From positions 1-9,043 of the forward strand of contig JAFGSL010000419.1 of assembly GCA_016934645.1 (NCBI GenBank): a stretch of DNA of 9,043 bases, read 5' to 3'. The notes under the pieces were generated by a model that saw nothing but the letters and a program-made list of their open reading frames with translations, searched no databases and had not been told where the DNA came from. Source of the stretch: Anaerolineae bacterium (GTDB taxonomy: Bacteria; Chloroflexota; Anaerolineae; B4-G1; SLSP01). Numbering within the stretch: the first letter of the stretch is position 1; every line of letters starts with the position of its first letter. Shown in pieces: positions 7,994 to 9,043 of this stretch. The position numbers and the translations under genes were made by a program.

Positions 7994-8668
7994 ATGCGAA
8001 AGTACACACGAGGACGCGCCACGAAGATTATTTTGCCTATTGCTATTGTAATCTTATGTTCACTGGTATGTACAGTTGCTTTTATGGCCTACATAGTACT
8101 AGCAGATGATGAATATATAGATGTAATAGATACTGAAATGACATTGGACATGAGTGATTTACCAGGGAGTCCCACCGAGGATGATTGGTATGCTTTAGCT
8201 GTCCAAGTGTTGGAAGCAAATGGTTGGAACGCTTCACCAAACTTGACTTGGTTTTACACCATTGAACTCCCTTGCTCACCCAATCCAGTGTTGAGTAGCC
8301 TGAAAATGATGTTCGCCGATTCCTATATGGACGGTCTTGTGCCGAGCGTTAAATATGCCGAACTAAAATTTGATCGCACCACTAACACCGTAACGGTCCA
8401 TATTTTCTATTCGCCGATGCATTGGGGCCATCCCACGTTGGACCTATCCAAAACGACAGTAGATTTTTATCAAATGCTTGCGGTTGCAGATGCACACGGC
8501 GGGCAAGAATTTCGAGAGAGTGTCAACAATGCTTGTGATATTAGGGTAATCTTGACTTCCCGTAATACTTGGTCAGTCAAATATCGAGAAAATGGTCGGC
8601 AATGGGAGAATTGGGAAATCAGAGTGAACGCTATCACAGGAAAAGCTGGCCGATATGATCTGCCATAG
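7994..8668 (+). CDS. Membrane-anchored candidate immunity protein
   Basis: This gene encodes 224 residues and I do not recognise its family. A basic N-terminus (MRKYTRGRATK) precedes a hydrophobic segment at about residues 12-37, so by the positive-inside rule the remaining 187 residues face outside the cytoplasmic membrane. There is no convincing lipobox. The outer part has two Cys (94 and 181) that could form a disulfide, many aromatic residues, and a C-terminal stretch WEIRVNAITGKAGR that faintly recalls the end of a PepSY domain. The gene follows the toxin tip by 16 bases, shares its low GC (bases 8041-8100 are 35%) and ends where the GC-rich RHS remnant begins. Position, size, composition and topology fit an immunity protein guarding against a wall-active toxin; that role is inferred. 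Confidence 0.7.
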   Translation: MRKYTRGRATKIILPIAIVILCSLVCTVAFMAYIVLADDEYIDVIDTEMTLDMSDLPGSPTEDDWYALAVQVLEANGWNASPNLTWFYTIELPCSPNPVLSSLKMMFADSYMDGLVPSVKYAELKFDRTTNTVTVHIFYSPMHWGHPTLDLSKTTVDFYQMLAVADAHGGQEFRESVNNACDIRVILTSRNTWSVKYRENGRQWENWEIRVNAITGKAGRYDLP

Positions 8669-8711
8669 TGTAGCTACGACAATCTCCGCCGCAATTTCGG
8701 TTGGTGTCTAG
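8669..8711 (+). other. Short intergenic stretch, no recognised content
   Basis: Forty-three bases separate the candidate immunity gene from the RHS remnant. They include an 8-base palindrome, GTAGCTAC, at 8670-8677, overlapping the end of the preceding stop context. I see no promoter, no terminator with a T-run and no coding continuation of either neighbour. Confidence 0.5.
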
Positions 8712-8898
8712 GTAGGTAGCAACGCGCCATCCTTCCTGCTCGGCGATCACGGCTTTCGCAGACGAAAGCTTGGGATCAACGTCGCTCACCGCCAGCAGCA
8801 CCGGTAGCAAAGTGGCGGAGTTGAGGTATCATCCCTGGGGTGGAACGCGCTACACCTCCGGGACCACGCCGACGAGTTACCAGTTCACCGATCAGCGC
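8712..8898 (+). pseudogene. Degraded RHS-core remnant
   Basis: In one frame, bases 8715-8750 read GSNAPSFLLGDH. After 19 extra bases another frame from 8770 reads LGSTSLTASSTGSK, VAELRYHPWGGTRYTS and GTTPTSYQFTDQR. Joined as LLGDH-LGSTSL this is the RHS core segment equivalent to 6961-7119 of the intact gene, which there reads HGDHLGSASMATN and later RYTGQRE. The remnant belongs to a different RHS subtype: it has RYHPWGGTRYTSGTTPTSY where the intact gene has RYYPYGEARPG. It lacks everything before LLGDH and everything after TDQR, including the YNARYYDP box. It is frameshifted, has a TAG at 8709-8711, and is not expected to be translated. It is probably the scar of a replaced or foreign RHS tail. 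Confidence 0.75.
8752..8769. repeat. Perfect 7-bp inverted repeat (hairpin) splitting the RHS remnant
   Basis: GCTTTCG (8752-8758) and CGAAAGC (8763-8769) are perfect inverted copies around the loop CAGA. With one preceding G they make up exactly the 19 bases (8751-8769) that separate GDH from LGSTSL in the remnant. No T-run follows on the plus strand and no matching A-run precedes it for the minus strand, so it is not a typical terminator. It may be an insertion or excision footprint. Confidence 0.6.
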
Positions 8899-9043
8899 CA
8901 TGCGTATCTTCAAAGAGGGTATGGAGGTCATCGACCGGTGAGCGATAACGCGCTTGGACGATCATCGTGTGCAAGAGGGCATTGGCTTCGTCAACGGTCA
9001 CAGCTCCTTTGCTAATTGCATAACCCAGGAGTCCCAACGTTCC
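8885..9043 (-). CDS. DUF3368-like PIN-domain protein, C-terminal part only
   Basis: The reverse strand is open from the window edge to the TGA at 8887-8885, giving 52 residues that start GTLGLLGYAISKGAVTVDEA and continue NALLHTMIVQARYRSPVDDL. The GTLG motif, the 'A..KG.(L/V)(S/T)..EA..LL' helix and the following Y/F-R-S-P are what I know from the end of DUF3368 (PIN-like, VapC-related) proteins, putative RNase toxins usually paired with a small UPF0175-type antitoxin gene. The catalytic acidic residues and the start lie beyond 9043. The last four codons (GADR) and the stop are the antisense of the RHS remnant's TDQR region, so the natural 3' end may have been replaced. The gene converges on the RHS cassette. 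Confidence 0.7.
   Translation of the reverse strand, partial: GTLGLLGYAISKGAVTVDEANALLHTMIVQARYRSPVDDLHTLFEDTHGADR

Noticed and set aside
8752..8769. Hairpin as a transcription terminator for the RHS operon
   Set aside because: The stem is only 7 bp and is followed by TTGGGATC with no T-run. It also sits inside the RHS remnant as an insertion.
8634..8826. Reverse-strand open frame reading LLAVSDVDPKLSSAKAVIAEQ and EGWRVATYLDTN
   Set aside because: It looks protein-like, but the part above 8733 is exactly antisense to the RHS remnant (LLGDH, LGSTSLTASS), it overlaps the end of the neighbouring gene, and it has no convincing start or ribosome binding site.
8770..9015. An 81-residue plus-strand gene starting at TTG 8770
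   Set aside because: Only the first 43 residues are RHS core. The rest, after TDQR, is antisense of the PIN-like gene, and no ribosome binding site precedes the TTG.

Overview
This window is almost entirely one giant RHS/YD-repeat polymorphic toxin gene plus its downstream cassette. The style of the protein suggests a high-GC member of the Chloroflexota (Anaerolineae/Caldilineae-like). The clues are a Thr/Pro-rich N-terminus, a DUF11-like and a ZU5-like domain, an SpvB-like head, beta-sandwich modules inserted between YD repeats, and an RHS core ending in a 'RYSYVLNSPLRYTDPSGH'-type motif. The taxonomic call is an inference from family style and was not searched.

Layout: positions 1-7977 (+) are the RHS protein, open at the left edge, so its true start and any signal peptide lie outside the window. 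In order it carries a Thr/Pro stalk, a DUF11-like domain, a ZU5-like domain, the SpvB-like head, YD repeats interrupted by three beta-sandwich modules, a long YD-repeat tract, an inserted Pro/Ser/Thr linker with two FN3/Ig-like domains, the RHS core (to 7284) and a 230-residue variable C-terminus (7285-7974). That C-terminus looks like a lysozyme/lytic-transglycosylase-fold toxin. Sixteen bases after its stop, behind a strong Shine-Dalgarno sequence, 7994-8668 (+) encodes a 224-residue protein with one N-terminal membrane anchor. It is the natural candidate immunity protein: a wall-degrading toxin would need an immunity protein outside the membrane, and this one is predicted to face that side.

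The toxin tip and its neighbour form a visibly AT-richer cassette (7285-8668) between GC-rich flanks. Just downstream, about 8712-8898 (+), is a short broken piece of a different RHS core (LLGDH, then LGSTSLTASS, then YQFTDQR), interrupted by a 19-base insertion that is a near-complete hairpin. The right edge (8885-9043, minus strand) is the C-terminal end of a DUF3368-like PIN-domain gene. Its last four codons and stop codon are read from the antisense of the RHS remnant.

Together the region reads as an RHS tip-exchange site: a full-length surface or secreted delivery protein, its current toxin and immunity pair, and the scar of an older or foreign RHS end abutting a PIN toxin-type gene.
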